From contig NZ_JALHMP010000009.1 in assembly GCF_022843985.1 (NCBI RefSeq), positions 1-64,000 on the forward strand: 64,000 nt of DNA, read 5' to 3'. Origin of the DNA: Phreatobacter sp. (GTDB lineage: Bacteria > Pseudomonadota > Alphaproteobacteria > Rhizobiales > Phreatobacteraceae). Under the pieces are notes generated by a model. That model searched no databases. It was not told where the DNA came from and saw nothing but the letters and a program-made list of their open reading frames with translations. A program made the position numbers and the translations under genes. This document shows positions 35,826 through 45,751 of the stretch, in pieces (the first letter of the stretch is position 1; the number at the start of each line of letters is the position of its first letter).

Positions 35826-37673
35826 ATGCTGCGCTATTTGGAAACCCGCATCGATCCCGTCGCCCTGCCGCCCGGCGACGGGCCGCCGGCCGGTCTCCTC
35901 GCCTTCTTCTGGTACTTCATCCGTCAGGCCCGGTGGCTGTTCGCCGCGCTCGTCGTCGTGGGCATGATCGCCGCCGTGGTCGAGACGGCCATTCCCTATT
36001 TCATCGGCCGGATGGTGGCGATCCTCACCGAGACGCCCCGCGAGCAGCTGTTCGCCACGGCCGGGCCGACCTTCGCCGTCATGCTCTTCGTCGTGCCCGT
36101 CGTGCGGCCGCTGGTGCTCTTCGTCCAGCGGGCCATTTCCAACCACGGCATTTCCGGCCCGCTCAACACCCTGACGCGCTGGCAGAGCCACCATCACGTT
36201 GCGCGTCAGTCGCTGAGCTTCTTCCAGAACGACTTCGCCGGACGCATCGCCAACCACGTCATGCAGGCGGGCGGCGGCGTGCGCGAGACCGCTCTCGCCA
36301 CCATGCGTTCCGTGCTGCACATCCTGTTCTACGGTGTCGCGGCGACCGGCCTGATGATGGCGCAGGACTGGCGGCTGGCGCTGCCCATCTTCGCCTGGTT
36401 CTGCCTCTATGTGATCCTGCTCGCCGCCATGGTTCCGCGGCTGCGGGACAAGGCCCGCACGGCGTCCGCCAAGCGCTCGGCCGTCACCGGCAAGGTCGTC
36501 GACAGCTACACCAACATCCAGACGGTGAAACTGTTCGCCCGCACGGCGGAAGAGGATCGCTACATCCGCGATAGCATGGTGGAGATGAACACCGCGTTCC
36601 TCGCCCAGCACCGCATCAACACGCTGTTCACGGTGCTGCTCAACGTTCTCAATGCCGTGTTGCTCGCCGCCGTCGGCACGCTTGCGGTGATGCTCTGGCA
36701 GGCCGGCCAGGTGGAGATCGGGGCGGTCGCCATGGTCCTGCCGCTCACCATCCAGATCATCAGCATGTCGGGCTGGGTCGCTGCCGAGATCCAGGGCATT
36801 TTCGAGAATGTCGGCGTCGTGCAGGAGAGCATGGGCTCGATCGCCCGGCCGCTCGCCATGCAGGACGAGCCGGGGGCGCAGCCCCTCGCCGTCGCCGGCG
36901 GCGACATCGTCTTCGATCACGTCAGTTTTGGCTACGGGCGGCCTGACCGGCCGGTCGTCCACGATCTGTCGCTGAGGGTGAAACCCGGCGAGAAGGTCGG
37001 TCTCATCGGCCGTTCCGGCGCGGGCAAGTCGACGCTGGTCAACCTCCTGCTGCGCTTCCACGATGTCGAGCGGGGTCAGATCACCATCGACGGACAGGAC
37101 GTCCGTTCCGTCACCCAGGAGAGCCTGCGACAGGCGATCTCGGTGGTCACGCAGGACACGTCGCTGCTGCACCGGTCGATCCGCGACAACATCATGTATG
37201 GCAACCCCGGGGCCGGCGCGGCGGTGATGGAGGCCGCCGCGGCGCGGGCGCATGCCGCCGGGTTCATTCCGGACCTGCGGGACATTGGCGGGGGCACCGG
37301 CTACGACGCCCATGTCGGGGAGCGGGGTGTCAAGCTCTCCGGCGGGCAGCGCCAGCGCATCGCCATCGCCCGCGTCATCCTCAAGGATGCGCCGATCCTG
37401 ATCCTCGACGAGGCGACGGCCGCTCTCGACAGTGAAGTGGAGGCGGCGATCCAGGAGAGCCTTGGCGAGTTGATGACCGGCAAGACGGTGATCGCCATCG
37501 CCCACCGCCTGTCGACGCTGAAGATCATGGACAGGCTCGTGGTGCTGGATCAGGGCCGCATCGTCGAGGAGGGCACCCATGACGGGCTGCTGGCGCGCGG
37601 CGGCCTCTACGCGCAGCTCTGGGCGCGGCAGTCGGGTGGGTTCCTCGTCGCGCCGCGGCACGCGGCCGAATAG
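35826..37673 (+). CDS. Fused ABC exporter (transmembrane plus ATPase domains)
   Basis: This 615-residue half-transporter has an N-terminal six-helix type I exporter domain (about 25-330) and a C-terminal ATPase with Walker A GRSGAGKSTLVNLLL (around 396-410), signature KLSGGQRQRIAIAR and Walker B ILILDEATAALD. Members dimerise to export lipids, peptides or drugs. The cargo cannot be told from sequence. It is followed 237 bp later by a peptide importer; the orientation is the same, but a functional link is not evident. Confidence 0.92.
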   Translation: MLRYLETRIDPVALPPGDGPPAGLLAFFWYFIRQARWLFAALVVVGMIAAVVETAIPYFIGRMVAILTETPREQLFATAGPTFAVMLFVVPVVRPLVLFVQRAISNHGISGPLNTLTRWQSHHHVARQSLSFFQNDFAGRIANHVMQAGGGVRETALATMRSVLHILFYGVAATGLMMAQDWRLALPIFAWFCLYVILLAAMVPRLRDKARTASAKRSAVTGKVVDSYTNIQTVKLFARTAEEDRYIRDSMVEMNTAFLAQHRINTLFTVLLNVLNAVLLAAVGTLAVMLWQAGQVEIGAVAMVLPLTIQIISMSGWVAAEIQGIFENVGVVQESMGSIARPLAMQDEPGAQPLAVAGGDIVFDHVSFGYGRPDRPVVHDLSLRVKPGEKVGLIGRSGAGKSTLVNLLLRFHDVERGQITIDGQDVRSVTQESLRQAISVVTQDTSLLHRSIRDNIMYGNPGAGAAVMEAAAARAHAAGFIPDLRDIGGGTGYDAHVGERGVKLSGGQRQRIAIARVILKDAPILILDEATAALDSEVEAAIQESLGELMTGKTVIAIAHRLSTLKIMDRLVVLDQGRIVEEGTHDGLLARGGLYAQLWARQSGGFLVAPRHAAE

Positions 37674-37910
37674 GGCGGGTCGCCCGGGGAAGACGGCGCC
37701 CTGCGGCTGCACGCTGCCGCGGCAAAGTGCTGCGCTCACATGGGGCACCGTGCCTGGATCAAGGTCAGATTGCGGCTGCACCGTGGACATCGCGTGAATT
37801 CGCGTTGACTTCCGCAGCCGAAAACGCTCCGATCGCCGCTTCGCGCGCCGGAACCATAAACCGGCCCGACCAGAGTGGCTCGCCCAGCACGTTTGCGAGG
37901 AGTGATTGCG

Positions 37911-39698
37911 ATGAACGAGACCGAAATCCACGACATGGTCGCCGACGTCAAGGAGGGCAAGCTCTCCCGCCGCGGCTTCATGCAGCGCCTCGCCGCCTTC
38001 GGCGTGGCCGCGCCGACCGCCTGGCATATCCTTGACTTCCACGGCGTGGCGCAGGCCCAGTCGCTGACGGCCTACAAGCCGACCAAGGCCGGCGGCGGCG
38101 GTCCGCTGAAGATCCTGCTCTGGCAGGCACCGACCCTTCTCAACCCGCATTTCGCCATCGGCACCAAGGACCAGGAAGGCTCCCGCGTCTTCTACGAGCC
38201 GCTCGCCGGCTGGGACACCGACGGCAACCTCATTCCCTTCCTCGCCGCCGAGATTCCGAGCCGCGAGAACGGCAGCGTCTCCGCTGACGGCCTCTCGGTC
38301 ACCTGGAAGCTGAAGCCCAACGTCAAGTGGCACGACGGCAAGCCCTTCACCGCCGACGACTGCCTCTTCACCGCCGCCTATGCCGCCGATCCGGCGACCG
38401 CCGCCACCACCATCGGCACCTACAAGGACATCAAGATCGAGAAGATCAACGACCTCACGATCAAGATCACCTTCGCCAAGCCGACGCCGTTCTGGGCTGA
38501 CGCCTTCGTCGGCGCCGCCGGCATGATCCTTCCCAAGCACATCTTCGAGCCGTTCAAGGGCGCTGCCTCCCGCGACGCGCCGGCCAACCTGAGGCCGGTG
38601 GGCACCAGCGCCTACAAGTTCATCGATTTCAAGCCGGGTGACATCCTGCGCGGCGAGCGCAATGCCGACTACCACATCGCCAACCAGCCCCATTTCGACA
38701 CGATCGAGGTGAAGGGTGGCGGCGATGCCGTTTCGGCGGCCCGCGCCGTCATCCAGACCGGCGAGTTCGATTATGCCTGGAACATGCAGGTGGAGGACGA
38801 AATCCTCCTGCGCATGGAGCGCGGTGGCCGCGGCAAGGCCATCCCGGTCTCCAGCGGCAATATCGAGTTCATCATGCTCAACACGACCGATCCGTGGACC
38901 GAGGTCGACGGCGAGCGCTCGAGCGTCAAGACCAAGCACCCGACGCTGACCGATCCGGCCGTGCGCGCGGCGATCAACCTGCTGATCGACCGCGACTCCG
39001 TGCAGAGGTTCATCTACGGCCGCGGCGGCCGGGCGACGGCGAATTTCGTCAATGCCCCGCCGCGCTACGTGTCGCCGAACATGAAATATGAGTTCAACAT
39101 CGACAAGGCGAACAAGATCCTTGACGATGCCGGCTGGGTCCGGGGCGCCGATGGCATCCGCGCCAAGGGCGGCAACAAGCTGAAATACGTCTACCAGACG
39201 TCGATCAACGCCCCCCGTCAGAAGAACCAGGCGATCGTCAAGCAGGCCGCCCAGCGTGCCGGCATCGACATCGAACTGAAGTCGGTGACGGCTTCGGTGT
39301 TCTTCTCCTCGGATGTCGCCAACCCGGACACCTACTCCAAGTTCTACTGTGACATGCAGATGTACACGACGACCATGCTGCAGCCGGACCCCGAGCGGTT
39401 CATGCTCCAGCTGGTCTCGTGGGAGATCGCCAACAAGGACAACAAGTGGCAGGGCCGGAACATCTCGCGCTATTCCAGCGCGGAGGCCGACGCCGCTTTC
39501 CGGGAAGCGCAGAACTCGCTCGATCCGGCCCGCCGCACGGCGCTCTTCATCCGCATGAACGACATCTTCTGCGGCGAGAACATCATCGTTCCCGTCCTCG
39601 CCCGCACCCGCATGGCGGCCTCCAGCAACAATCTGGTGGTCCAGCCCAGCGGCTGGGACCTGGATCTGTGGATGCTCAATGCGTGGTTCCGGCCCTGA
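37911..39698 (+). CDS. Tat-exported peptide ABC transporter binding protein
   Basis: This 595-residue SBP_bac_5 protein is longer than typical DppA. The N-terminus carries a twin-arginine motif SRRGFMQRLAAFGVAAP after a 17-residue leader, predicting export by the Tat route in folded form. GVKWHDGKPFT-like and ISVVA... segments follow; KLKPNVKWHDGKPFTADDCLF is the family's usual central motif. GAGGAG eight to nine bases upstream of the ATG at 37911 sets the start. It is followed by its permeases but no ATPase genes. Confidence 0.9.
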   Translation: MNETEIHDMVADVKEGKLSRRGFMQRLAAFGVAAPTAWHILDFHGVAQAQSLTAYKPTKAGGGGPLKILLWQAPTLLNPHFAIGTKDQEGSRVFYEPLAGWDTDGNLIPFLAAEIPSRENGSVSADGLSVTWKLKPNVKWHDGKPFTADDCLFTAAYAADPATAATTIGTYKDIKIEKINDLTIKITFAKPTPFWADAFVGAAGMILPKHIFEPFKGAASRDAPANLRPVGTSAYKFIDFKPGDILRGERNADYHIANQPHFDTIEVKGGGDAVSAARAVIQTGEFDYAWNMQVEDEILLRMERGGRGKAIPVSSGNIEFIMLNTTDPWTEVDGERSSVKTKHPTLTDPAVRAAINLLIDRDSVQRFIYGRGGRATANFVNAPPRYVSPNMKYEFNIDKANKILDDAGWVRGADGIRAKGGNKLKYVYQTSINAPRQKNQAIVKQAAQRAGIDIELKSVTASVFFSSDVANPDTYSKFYCDMQMYTTTMLQPDPERFMLQLVSWEIANKDNKWQGRNISRYSSAEADAAFREAQNSLDPARRTALFIRMNDIFCGENIIVPVLARTRMAASSNNLVVQPSGWDLDLWMLNAWFRP

Positions 39699-39746
39699 CG
39701 CCATCCGGCGTCAGGTCCCGCTCAAGAGGAACCAGGCACAGCTTTC

Positions 39747-40706
39747 ATGGGTACCTATCTCGTCCGGCGATTGTTGATCGCCCTTCCGAGCCTGCTCGGC
39801 ATCAGCGTCGTGCTGTTCACGGTGCTGGCCCTGGCTCCCGGCGATCCCTTCGAGGAGATGGCCACCAACCCGAACATCCCTCCCGAGGTGCGTCTCGCAC
39901 TTCGGGAGAAGTTCGGCATCGATGATCCGGTCTATCTGCGTTATTTCCGCTGGCTGGCGGCGATGATGCAGGGCGACTGGGGCTTTTCCTTCGCCAGTCG
40001 CGTCGACGTGGACACGCTGATCCTGCAGCGCCTGCCGGCGACGATCTTCGTTATCGGCTCGTCGCAGATCCTGGCGCTGGCCATCGCGCTGCCCGTGGGC
40101 ATCTATGCGGCGACGCGGCCTTATTCGATCTTCGACCAGATCGCCAACACCTTCGCCTTCATCGGCTTCTCGCTGCCGACCTTCTTCACCGGCCTCTTGT
40201 TCATCCTCGTCTTCTCGATCTGGCTGGACTGGCTGCCCTTCGTCTACCGCTCCGACATTTCGGCGACGGGCTGGCGCTGGTACTGGGAACAGATCCGGCA
40301 GGCCATCATGCCCGTCATGGTGCTCGGTCTTTTCCAGGCCGCCTCCTACACCCGCTATGTGCGTTCCGCCGTTCTCGACGTCATCCGTCTCGATTACGTC
40401 ACCACGGCCCGTGCCAAGGGGCTCGGCGAGAAGACCGTCGTCGTGCGGCATGTGGTGCGCAATGCGCTGATCCCCGTGGTGACGCTCGTCGCGCTGCAGA
40501 TGCCGACCGTTTTCGGCGGTGCCATCGTCACCGAGCAGATCTTCCGTATCCCGGGGATCGGCTCGCTGCTGATCAGCGCCATTCTCGCCAATGACACACC
40601 CGTCATCATGGCGGTGACCTTTGTTTTCGCCTGTCTCGTCGTGACCTTTAACCTGATTGCAGATGTCCTCTATGGCTGGCTCGACCCCCGCATCGCCTTC
40701 CGCTGA
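39747..40706 (+). CDS. Peptide ABC transporter permease (DppB-like)
   Basis: This 319-residue permease has the opening helix LLIALPSLLGISVVLFTVLALAPGDPFEE, the periplasmic KFGIDDPVYLRYFRWL and the coupling loop LDYVTTARAKGLGEKTVVVRHV. Its gene overlaps the DppC-like start. It acts with the Tat-exported binding protein. Confidence 0.92.
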   Translation: MGTYLVRRLLIALPSLLGISVVLFTVLALAPGDPFEEMATNPNIPPEVRLALREKFGIDDPVYLRYFRWLAAMMQGDWGFSFASRVDVDTLILQRLPATIFVIGSSQILALAIALPVGIYAATRPYSIFDQIANTFAFIGFSLPTFFTGLLFILVFSIWLDWLPFVYRSDISATGWRWYWEQIRQAIMPVMVLGLFQAASYTRYVRSAVLDVIRLDYVTTARAKGLGEKTVVVRHVVRNALIPVVTLVALQMPTVFGGAIVTEQIFRIPGIGSLLISAILANDTPVIMAVTFVFACLVVTFNLIADVLYGWLDPRIAFR

Positions 40707-41622
40707 TCCGGCGGTGGCCCCGATCGGAGCCGTCGTCACCGCCGAGCATGTCTCGCCGTGGGTCGACGCCTGGCGCAAGTTCCGCCGCCACAAGCTGGCG
40801 GTGGCGAGCAGCGTTGCGTTGCTCAGCATCATCGTTGCCGTCATCATCGGCCCCTGGCTCTGGCCGGTCGCCATCGACGACATCGATTTCACGGCGCGGC
40901 TCCAGGGACCTTCGTGGTCCCATCCCTTCGGCACCGACGACCTTGGACAGGACCTGCTCGCGCGGATGATCTATGGCGGGCGCATCTCGCTCGCCGTGGG
41001 TCTCGCCGCCATGCTCGTGGCCATCATCGTCGGCGTCATCGTCGGCGCGATCGCGGGCATTTCCCGCGGCTGGGTCGACACGGCGCTGATGTGGGTGACG
41101 GACCTGTTCCTGTCGCTGCCGCAGCTGCCGCTGCTGCTGCTGATCATCTATCTGTTCCGCGACTCGCTGAAGAGTGTCTTCGGCGTGGAGATGGGCGTCT
41201 TCATCCTGATCGTCATCGTCATCGGCGGCCTCAGATGGATGCCCGTGGCCCGCCTGGTGCGGGCGCAGTTTCTGTCCTTGCGCGAGAAGGAATTCGTTGA
41301 AGCCGCCCAGGCCCTGGGCGCCACCAAGACGCGGCAGGTGGTGCGGCACATCCTGCCGAATGCCATGGGGCCGGTGATCGTGGCCGCGACCATCGACGTT
41401 GCGGCGGCGATCATCGCGGAATCGACGCTGTCCTTCCTCGGCCTCGGTTTCCCGCCGGATATCCCGACCTGGGGACGGCTGCTGTTCGACGCCAAGGACT
41501 TCCTGGACTATGCGCCGCACTGGGCGCTGTTCCCGGGCGCGGCGATCTTCATCACGGTGCTCGCCATCAATTTCATCGGCGACGGCCTGCGCGATACCTT
41601 CGATCCGCGACGGGTTCTCTGA
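40672..41622 (+). CDS. Peptide ABC transporter permease (DppC-like)
   Basis: This 316-residue permease has the OppC_N motif HPFGTDDLGQDLLARMIYGG and the coupling loop EFVEAAQALGATKTRQVVRHILPN. The chosen ATG at 40672 lies inside the DppB-like gene; an ATG at 40663 is equally possible because neither has a clear ribosome site. The operon ends here with a strong terminator, so no local ATPase is encoded. Confidence 0.9.
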   Translation: MAGSTPASPSADPAVAPIGAVVTAEHVSPWVDAWRKFRRHKLAVASSVALLSIIVAVIIGPWLWPVAIDDIDFTARLQGPSWSHPFGTDDLGQDLLARMIYGGRISLAVGLAAMLVAIIVGVIVGAIAGISRGWVDTALMWVTDLFLSLPQLPLLLLIIYLFRDSLKSVFGVEMGVFILIVIVIGGLRWMPVARLVRAQFLSLREKEFVEAAQALGATKTRQVVRHILPNAMGPVIVAATIDVAAAIIAESTLSFLGLGFPPDIPTWGRLLFDAKDFLDYAPHWALFPGAAIFITVLAINFIGDGLRDTFDPRRVL

Positions 41623-41647
41623 CCCTCCGGCGCCTGCCGGTCCTGCC

Positions 41648-41679
41648 GACCGCCGCGTTTCGCCAGAAGCGCGGCGGTC
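41648..41679. terminator. Bidirectional terminator hairpin between convergent genes
   Basis: GACCGCCGCG and CGCGGCGGTC form a 10-bp stem that can extend by four further pairs around a GCCA loop. It lies between the convergent DppC-like and SMP-30 genes. T-runs on either side are short, so it may work in both directions but weakly. Confidence 0.7.
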
Positions 41680-41685
41680 TGCGTT

Positions 41686-42630
41686 TCAGCCGCCGGGGGC
41701 GCCCTGCGTGTTGACGTAGAGCGCATAGAGTGCCCGCCCGGTGGCCATGAACAGGCGGTTGCGGTGTCGACCGCCGAAACAGACATTGGCGCAGCGTTCG
41801 GGGAGGGCGATCCGCCCGATGGCCGTGCCGTCGGGGGCGAAGACCATGACCCCGTCGAGGGTGGAAGCGCCCATGCCCCAGCCGCACCACAGATTGCCGT
41901 CAATGTCGCAGCGGATGCCATCGGGTGTTCCGCCGGGGCCGGCATCGGCGAAGACGCGCCGGTTGCCGATCGAGCGGCCGTCGGCCGCCACGTCATAGGC
42001 GGCGATGAGGCGATGCGGTGCGGCGCGCGACTCGACGAGGTAGAAGGTCTTCTCGTCGGGTGAGAAGCAGAGGCCGTTGGGGCCGGCGACCGCCTCGGCC
42101 ACGGCGGTGATCTCGCAGCGCGTCGGGTCGACGCGATAGACGTTCTGCGGCAGTTCCGGCTCGGCGACGGTGCCCTCGTAATGGCTCAGAAGACCGAAGG
42201 CCGGATCGGTGAACCAGATCGAACCGTCCGATTTCACCACGACATCGTTGGGCGAGTTGAGGCGCCGGTCGCCGTAATGGCTGGCGATGACCGTGATGGA
42301 TCCGTCATATTCGGTGCGGATGACGCGACGGCCCCCGTGCTCGCAGGTGATGAGCCGGCCCTGGCGGTCACGGGTATTGCCGTTCGCCTTGTTGCTCGGC
42401 GACCGGAACGGCGTGGTGGTGCCGGATTCCTCGTCCCATCGCAGGATGCGATCATTGGGAATGTCGCTGACAAGCAGGCACCGCTGGTCGCCGATCCAAA
42501 CGGGACCCTCGCCCCAGCGCAGCCCGGTGGCGAGGCGCTCGACCGCTGCATTGAAGAGGCGGTATCTGAGGAAACGTGGATCGAGGATCTCGATCGACGG
42601 GTCGGGATAGATCGGGCTCTGTTCCCACAT
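41686..42630 (-). CDS. SMP-30/gluconolactonase-family protein
   Basis: This 314-residue beta-propeller protein of the SMP-30/gluconolactonase/LRE family has the metal-ligand Glu41 in RWGEGPVW, the Asn in RLNSPNDVVV and the Asp in FSPDEKTFY. Members hydrolyse sugar lactones. No signal peptide is seen. The ATG at 42630 has AAGGA upstream; the frame remains open further but without family similarity. It is divergent from the second Liv operon and may act on a compound that operon imports. Confidence 0.87.
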   Translation of the reverse strand: MWEQSPIYPDPSIEILDPRFLRYRLFNAAVERLATGLRWGEGPVWIGDQRCLLVSDIPNDRILRWDEESGTTTPFRSPSNKANGNTRDRQGRLITCEHGGRRVIRTEYDGSITVIASHYGDRRLNSPNDVVVKSDGSIWFTDPAFGLLSHYEGTVAEPELPQNVYRVDPTRCEITAVAEAVAGPNGLCFSPDEKTFYLVESRAAPHRLIAAYDVAADGRSIGNRRVFADAGPGGTPDGIRCDIDGNLWCGWGMGASTLDGVMVFAPDGTAIGRIALPERCANVCFGGRHRNRLFMATGRALYALYVNTQGAPGG

Positions 42631-42913
42631 GGCGGCGTCCTTTTCGGCGTTGCTCCCGGGCGCCAGTGTCGAGCGGGGGAGGGGGGCGGCGCAACCCGCG
42701 CCGTCGGCGGACCGGGCCCGTTTTGCCGAGGCACTCCCTTGGGCCCTCGGCCGTGCGCGGCGACCCTCCCTGAACGATTGCGACAAGAGCGCGCGGGGGT
42801 GGGAACCCCGCCATCCGCCGTTCGACATGACGTGATCGTCAGGTATTTCGATTGACTAGCGCTCGCGTGCCATGCAGCAATGCCGGCCAACGCTCAGGCA
42901 AAGAACAGAGTGC

Positions 42914-43678
42914 ATGGTGGGAACGTCCGACGACATCATCCTCCAGACCCATGGTCTGACGAAGGACTTCAAGGGTTTCACGGCGGTCAGCGAGGTCGAC
43001 CTCGCCGTCAAGCGCGGCACGATCCATGCGCTGATCGGGCCGAACGGGGCCGGCAAGACCACCTGTTTCAACCTGCTGACCAAGTTCCTGATCCCCACCC
43101 GCGGGACCATCACCTACAAGGGGCAGGACATCACCCGGGCAAAGCCGGCCGACATTGCCCGCCTCGGTCTGGCGCGGTCATTCCAGATCTCTGCGGTGTT
43201 TCCGCATCTGACGGTTCTGGAGAATGTCCGCATCGCCCTGCAGCGCAAGCGCGGCGACAGTTTCGACTTCTGGAACTCCGAGCAGGTGCTCAAGGCCCTT
43301 GACGGCGAAGCGGCGCGCCTTGTGGAAGCCGTCGGTCTCGGTGACTTCTCCCGCCATCAGGCGGTGGAACTGTCCTATGGGCGCAAGCGGGCGCTGGAGA
43401 TCGCCACGACGCTGGCGCTCGACCCGGAAATGATGTTGCTCGATGAGCCGATGGCCGGCATGGGTCACGAGGATGTCGACCGCATCTCCGAACTGATCCG
43501 CCGTGTCTCGGCCAACCGCACCATTCTCATGGTGGAGCACAACCTCTCTGTCGTCGCCTCGCTCTCCGACCGCATTACCGTTCTGGCACGCGGCAAGGTC
43601 CTCGCCGAGGGTGATTATGCCACCGTCTCGAAGGATCCGCGCGTGATCGAAGCCTATATCGGAGCCGGTCATGGCTGA
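42914..43678 (+). CDS. Liv-type ABC transporter ATPase (LivG-like), second system
   Basis: This 254-residue ATPase has Walker A GPNGAGKTT, the LivG-type signature LSYGRKRALEIA, Walker B MLLDEPMAGMG and the C-terminal EAYIGAGHG. The start at 42914 (ATGGTGGGAACG) precedes the first strand directly. It overlaps the next gene by 8 bp. Confidence 0.9.
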   Translation: MVGTSDDIILQTHGLTKDFKGFTAVSEVDLAVKRGTIHALIGPNGAGKTTCFNLLTKFLIPTRGTITYKGQDITRAKPADIARLGLARSFQISAVFPHLTVLENVRIALQRKRGDSFDFWNSEQVLKALDGEAARLVEAVGLGDFSRHQAVELSYGRKRALEIATTLALDPEMMLLDEPMAGMGHEDVDRISELIRRVSANRTILMVEHNLSVVASLSDRITVLARGKVLAEGDYATVSKDPRVIEAYIGAGHG

Positions 43679-44408
43679 GGCACTGGACACGACCCGCCCG
43701 GTCACGGCCGCCCCGATGCTGGAGGTCCGCGACCTGCACGCCTGGTACGGCGAATCCCACGTCCTGCACGGCGTCAATCTCGAGGTTGCCGAGGGCGAGG
43801 TGGTCACCCTTCTCGGCCGCAACGGTGCGGGCAAGACGACGACGCTGAAATCCATCATCGGGATCATGGGCAAGCGCCAGGGCGCCATCCGCTTCAAGGG
43901 CGCGGAAACGGTCGCCATGTCCTCGCGCGAGATCGCGCGCCTGGGGATCGGATACGTGCCGGAGGAGCGCGGCATCTTCTCATCGCTCTCGGTGGAGGAG
44001 AACCTGCTGCTGCCGCCGCAGGTGCAGCCCGGCGGCATGACGGTCGAGCAGATCTTCGATCTGTTTCCCAACATCAAGGAGCGTCTGCAGAGCCAGGGCA
44101 CCAAGCTGTCGGGCGGCGAGCAGCAGATGCTCTCCATCGGCCGGATCCTGCGAACCGGAGCGAAGTTCCTGCTGCTGGACGAGCCGACCGAGGGCCTCGC
44201 TCCCGTCATCATCGAACAGATCGGCCGCACGATTGCGCGGTTGAAGAGGGAAGGCTTCACGATCATTCTCGTCGAGCAGAACTTCCGCTTCGCCCAGACG
44301 GTCGCCGACCGTCATTACCTGGTTGAGCAGGGCCGTGTCGTGGACATGATCCCCAACGCCGAGCTCGACAAGAACATCGACAAGCTGCACGCCCATCTGG
44401 GCGTGTGA
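43671..44408 (+). CDS. Liv-type ABC transporter ATPase (LivF-like), second system
   Basis: This 245-residue ATPase has Walker A GRNGAGKTTT, the standard signature KLSGGEQQMLSIGRIL and Walker B FLLLDEPTEGLAP. It works with the LivG-like ATPase on the LivH/LivM channel. The overlap of 8 bp with the preceding gene shows coupling. Confidence 0.92.
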   Translation: MAEALDTTRPVTAAPMLEVRDLHAWYGESHVLHGVNLEVAEGEVVTLLGRNGAGKTTTLKSIIGIMGKRQGAIRFKGAETVAMSSREIARLGIGYVPEERGIFSSLSVEENLLLPPQVQPGGMTVEQIFDLFPNIKERLQSQGTKLSGGEQQMLSIGRILRTGAKFLLLDEPTEGLAPVIIEQIGRTIARLKREGFTIILVEQNFRFAQTVADRHYLVEQGRVVDMIPNAELDKNIDKLHAHLGV

Positions 44409-44463
44409 GCCCGCAACAACAAGAAAAACCGACCCGAACGGACCCCCTTTGGAGGATACGACC

Positions 44464-45690
44464 ATGACGACATTCCGCATGAACCGCCGCTCCGTCCTTG
44501 CCGGCGCAGCCGCCACCGCCTTCTCCGCCCGCTCAATGGCGCAGGCGCAGCAGCCCATCACCATCAGGATCGGCGTGCTCAACGACCGCTCCGGTCTCTA
44601 TGCCGACCTGACCGGCGAGGGATCCGCCATCGCCGCCCGCATGGCGGTGGAGGATTTCGGCGCCGCCGCCAAGGGCCTCAACGTCCAGATCGTTTCGGCC
44701 GATCATCAGAACAAGCCCGATATCGGCGCCAACATCGCCCGCCAGTGGTACGACAATGACGCCGTCGACGTCATCGCCGACGTGCCGACCTCCTCGGTGG
44801 CGCTCGCCGTCAACCAGATCACCCGCGAGAAGAACAAGATCTTCCTCAATTCGGGGGCCGCGACGTCCGATCTCACGGGCTCCCAGTGCTCGCCCAACAC
44901 GGTTCACTGGACCTACGACACCTACATGCTGTCGCAGGGCACCGGTGGCGCGATGGTGAAGGCAGGTGGTGACACCTGGTTCTTCCTCACCGCCGACTAT
45001 GCTTTCGGCCACGCGCTCGAGCGCGACACCTCAGCCGTCGTCCAGCGTCAGGGCGGCCGGGTTATCGGTTCGGTCCGCACCCCCTTCCCGGGCACCGACT
45101 TCTCCTCCTTCCTGCTGCAGGCCCAGGCGTCGCGCGCCAAGGTGATCGGCCTCGCCAATGCTGGCGGCGACACGGTCAACTCCATCAAGCAGGCGGCCGA
45201 ATTCGGCATCACGGCGGGCGGCCAGAAGCTCGCCGGCCTGCTCGTCTTCGTTAACGACGTTCATGCCCTCGGCCTGCAGACCGCCCAGGGCCTGGTGCTG
45301 ACCGAGACCTTCTACTGGGATCTCAACGACAGCACCCGGGCCTGGTCCCGCCGCTTCGCCCCGCAGCGCGCCGGCAACATGCCGAGCATGGTGCAGGCCG
45401 GCGTCTATGGCTCCGTGCTGCACTACCTGAAGGCCGTCGCCGCGACCAAGTCGAAGGATGCCGCGCAGGCCATGGCCTGGATGAAGGCCAACCAGACGGA
45501 CGATCCGCTGTTCGGCAAGGGCACGATCCGCGCCGACGGTCGCAAGATGCACCCCGCCTATCTGTTCGAGGTGAAGAAGCCGTCGGAATCCAAGGGTCCG
45601 TGGGACTATTACAAGCTGCTGGCGACCCTGCCCGCCGAAGAGGCGTTCCGGCCGCTCAGCGCCAACGCCTGCCCGCTGGTTCGCGCCTGA
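44464..45690 (+). CDS. Liv-type ABC transporter substrate-binding protein, second system
   Basis: This 408-residue periplasmic binding protein has a twin-arginine-like N-terminus MNRRSVLAGAAATAFSARSMAQAQQ, suggesting Tat export. The mature protein starts with the usual ITIRIGVLNDRSGLYADL and includes GGDTVNSIKQAAEFGI. GGAGGA 8 nt upstream marks the ATG at 44464. The ligand is not predictable. A hairpin follows the stop, as after the first system's binding protein. Confidence 0.9.
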   Translation: MTTFRMNRRSVLAGAAATAFSARSMAQAQQPITIRIGVLNDRSGLYADLTGEGSAIAARMAVEDFGAAAKGLNVQIVSADHQNKPDIGANIARQWYDNDAVDVIADVPTSSVALAVNQITREKNKIFLNSGAATSDLTGSQCSPNTVHWTYDTYMLSQGTGGAMVKAGGDTWFFLTADYAFGHALERDTSAVVQRQGGRVIGSVRTPFPGTDFSSFLLQAQASRAKVIGLANAGGDTVNSIKQAAEFGITAGGQKLAGLLVFVNDVHALGLQTAQGLVLTETFYWDLNDSTRAWSRRFAPQRAGNMPSMVQAGVYGSVLHYLKAVAATKSKDAAQAMAWMKANQTDDPLFGKGTIRADGRKMHPAYLFEVKKPSESKGPWDYYKLLATLPAEEAFRPLSANACPLVRA

Positions 45691-45704
45691 TCCAACCCGC
45701 ATCC

Positions 45705-45727
45705 GGGGCGCCGCGCGTCGGCGCCCC
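45705..45727 (+). other. Hairpin after the second binding-protein gene
   Basis: GGGGCGCCG and CGGCGCCCC form a perfect 9-bp stem around a CGCGT loop, without a T-tract. As in the first Liv operon, it lies directly after the binding-protein gene and before the permease gene. Confidence 0.65.
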
Positions 45728-45751
45728 GCCTTCCCTTGGGATCTGCAGTCC

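Noticed and set aside
35547-39704. Minus-strand frame of 1385 codons across the exporter and binding-protein genes
   Set aside because: It is a shadow frame; the plus strand shows Walker motifs and the SBP family.
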